A DNA stretch of 64,000 nt. Origin: Actinokineospora auranticolor. GTDB taxonomy: Bacteria; Actinomycetota; Actinomycetes; Mycobacteriales; Pseudonocardiaceae. The stretch's first letter is position 1. Each line of letters opens with the position of its first letter. The stretch covers positions 1 through 64,000 of the forward strand of contig NZ_PTIX01000022.1 of assembly GCF_002934265.1 (NCBI RefSeq), read 5' to 3'. This document shows positions 63,425 to 64,000 of the stretch, piece after piece. A program made the position numbers and the translations under genes. The notes below the pieces were generated by a model. The model searched no databases. It was not told where the DNA came from and saw only the letters and a program-made list of their open reading frames with translations.

Positions 63425-63702
63425 GGGGTGCGTGCCTCCTGGAATCGGCTGGAATCGGGGTGTGCGGCTGTTCGGGTGCCGCGACTGGTGCGTTCGGGGG
63501 GCGGGACGGGCCAACCCTGGTGTGCGCCGTGCCGGGTGTCAACGCGGACCCCCGACGGCCACCCGACCGTGTGATCTTTCGTTTGCGTTGCCGCGCAACG
63601 GATGGCGACCGCCTAGTTTGGACCGCGCCCGCGCCGGGAGCCCGACCGCCGCAGGGGCGACCCGACCAGCGCTATCCGGACCACTGAGTTCTAAGGACCG
63701 AC
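63425..63702. promoter_or_regulatory. Divergent promoter region of the cluster
   Basis: The 278 bases between the first gene of the minus operon and the aminotransferase must drive both directions. AT-richer stretches near 63568-63600 (GTGATCTTTCGTTTGC) and 63670-63695 could hold -10/-35 elements. No clear operator repeats found. Confidence 0.45.
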
Positions 63703-64000
63703 ATGGAGCACGCCGCGGCACTCGCGGACCCGGACGCCGCGGCCCCACCTGGACCGGCGGTGCCGTTCTTCACCCAGGCCGCGGCCTTCACCGCGCTCTG
63801 GCCGAGCATCGCGGCCAACATCGAGACCGTCGTCGACCGCGGCAAGTACTCCCACGGCCCGCTGGTCGGCCGGTTCGAGCAGGCGCTGGCCCGCTACACC
63901 GGCGCCCGGTTCGCCATCGGGGTCAACTCCGGCACCGACGCGCTGGTGCTGCTGATGCGCGCGGCCGGTCTCGAACCCGGCGACGAGGTGGTGGTGCCCG
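63703..64000 (+). CDS. DegT/DnrJ/EryC1/StrS aminotransferase (3' cut by window)
   Basis: The first 99 residues of a PLP-dependent sugar aminotransferase from ATG 63703. VPFFTQAAAFTALWPSIAAN and VDRGKYSHGPLVGRFEQALA are followed by YTGARFAIGVNSGTDALVLL, with the NSGTDAL PLP-phosphate site, and LEPGDEVVVP. The family aminates keto sugars or cyclitols. It contains the subunits of 3-amino-5-hydroxybenzoate synthase too. The catalytic lysine lies beyond the window. Its divergent placement against two Gfo/Idh/MocA dehydrogenases marks an amination module. Confidence 0.93.
   Translation, partial: MEHAAALADPDAAAPPGPAVPFFTQAAAFTALWPSIAANIETVVDRGKYSHGPLVGRFEQALARYTGARFAIGVNSGTDALVLLMRAAGLEPGDEVVVP

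Overview
The window is very GC-rich, with strong G/C at third codon positions, frequent GTG and some TTG starts, and many 1- or 4-base gene overlaps. The gene content (LAxTG surface protein, streptogrisin-like protease, IniB/IniA/IniC-type proteins, treX-treY-treZ, DUF1707 and DUF5302 proteins) points to an actinomycete. The recurring core CCACAGTGG and the family mix make me favour Pseudonocardiaceae (Actinokineospora, Saccharothrix or Actinosynnema type), but the genus is an inference.

Layout. 1-3.2 kb: the 3' end of an IS481-type transposase, small housekeeping proteins, a lipoprotein and a LysR regulator. 3.2-4.7 kb: a long stretch without a convincing gene. 4.7-13.1 kb: a membrane protein, a beta-propeller protein behind two tandem DasR-like operators, an SF1 helicase, a HIT protein, a TetR regulator, a Cys/Met PLP enzyme with an Lrp regulator, and an LAETG-anchored surface protein. 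13.4-21.9 kb: hypothetical proteins, a metallo-beta-lactamase-fold enzyme, an IS110 relic, GNAT, HEAT-like, OAA-lectin-like, a frame-broken gene, histidine phosphatase and SRPBCC proteins. 22.0-28.2 kb: the trehalose operon glgX/treX-treY-treZ on the minus strand.

28.3-32.1 kb: a Ser/Thr kinase with a Trp/Gly-rich outer tail is divergent from a tight three-gene operon. That operon encodes a 94-residue Asp/Gly/Ala peptide of three 25-residue repeats, a JmjC-like cupin oxygenase, and a thioredoxin-like ferredoxin. I read it as a candidate peptide-hydroxylation (RiPP-like) system and consider it the most novel item here. 32.5-42.3 kb: an NAD(P)-binding/DUF2867 protein, then a locus resembling mycobacterial iniBAC on the minus strand, divergent from an Hsp70-like ATPase coupled to a STAND/LuxR regulator comparable to IniR. 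IniR is reported to respond to trehalose, so the trehalose operon about 10 kb away is suggestive.

42.3-56.5 kb: mostly single genes: DUF1707, YceI, PLP enzyme, secreted S1 protease, alpha/beta hydrolase coupled to ABC-F, orphan MT0933-type antitoxin, TetR, PEP-mutase-like enzyme, Ada-AlkA fusion, nucleotide-sugar dehydrogenase, DUF3050 and an EF-hand protein. 56.6-64.0 kb: a translationally coupled seven-gene minus-strand operon (two Gfo/Idh/MocA dehydrogenases, TIM-barrel isomerase, M20 hydrolase, Ldh-type dehydrogenase, small unknown, FAD monooxygenase), divergent from a DegT/DnrJ-type aminotransferase cut by the window edge. This looks like one flank of an amino-sugar or aminocyclitol natural-product cluster.

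All functions are inferred by reading motifs; no database search was run.
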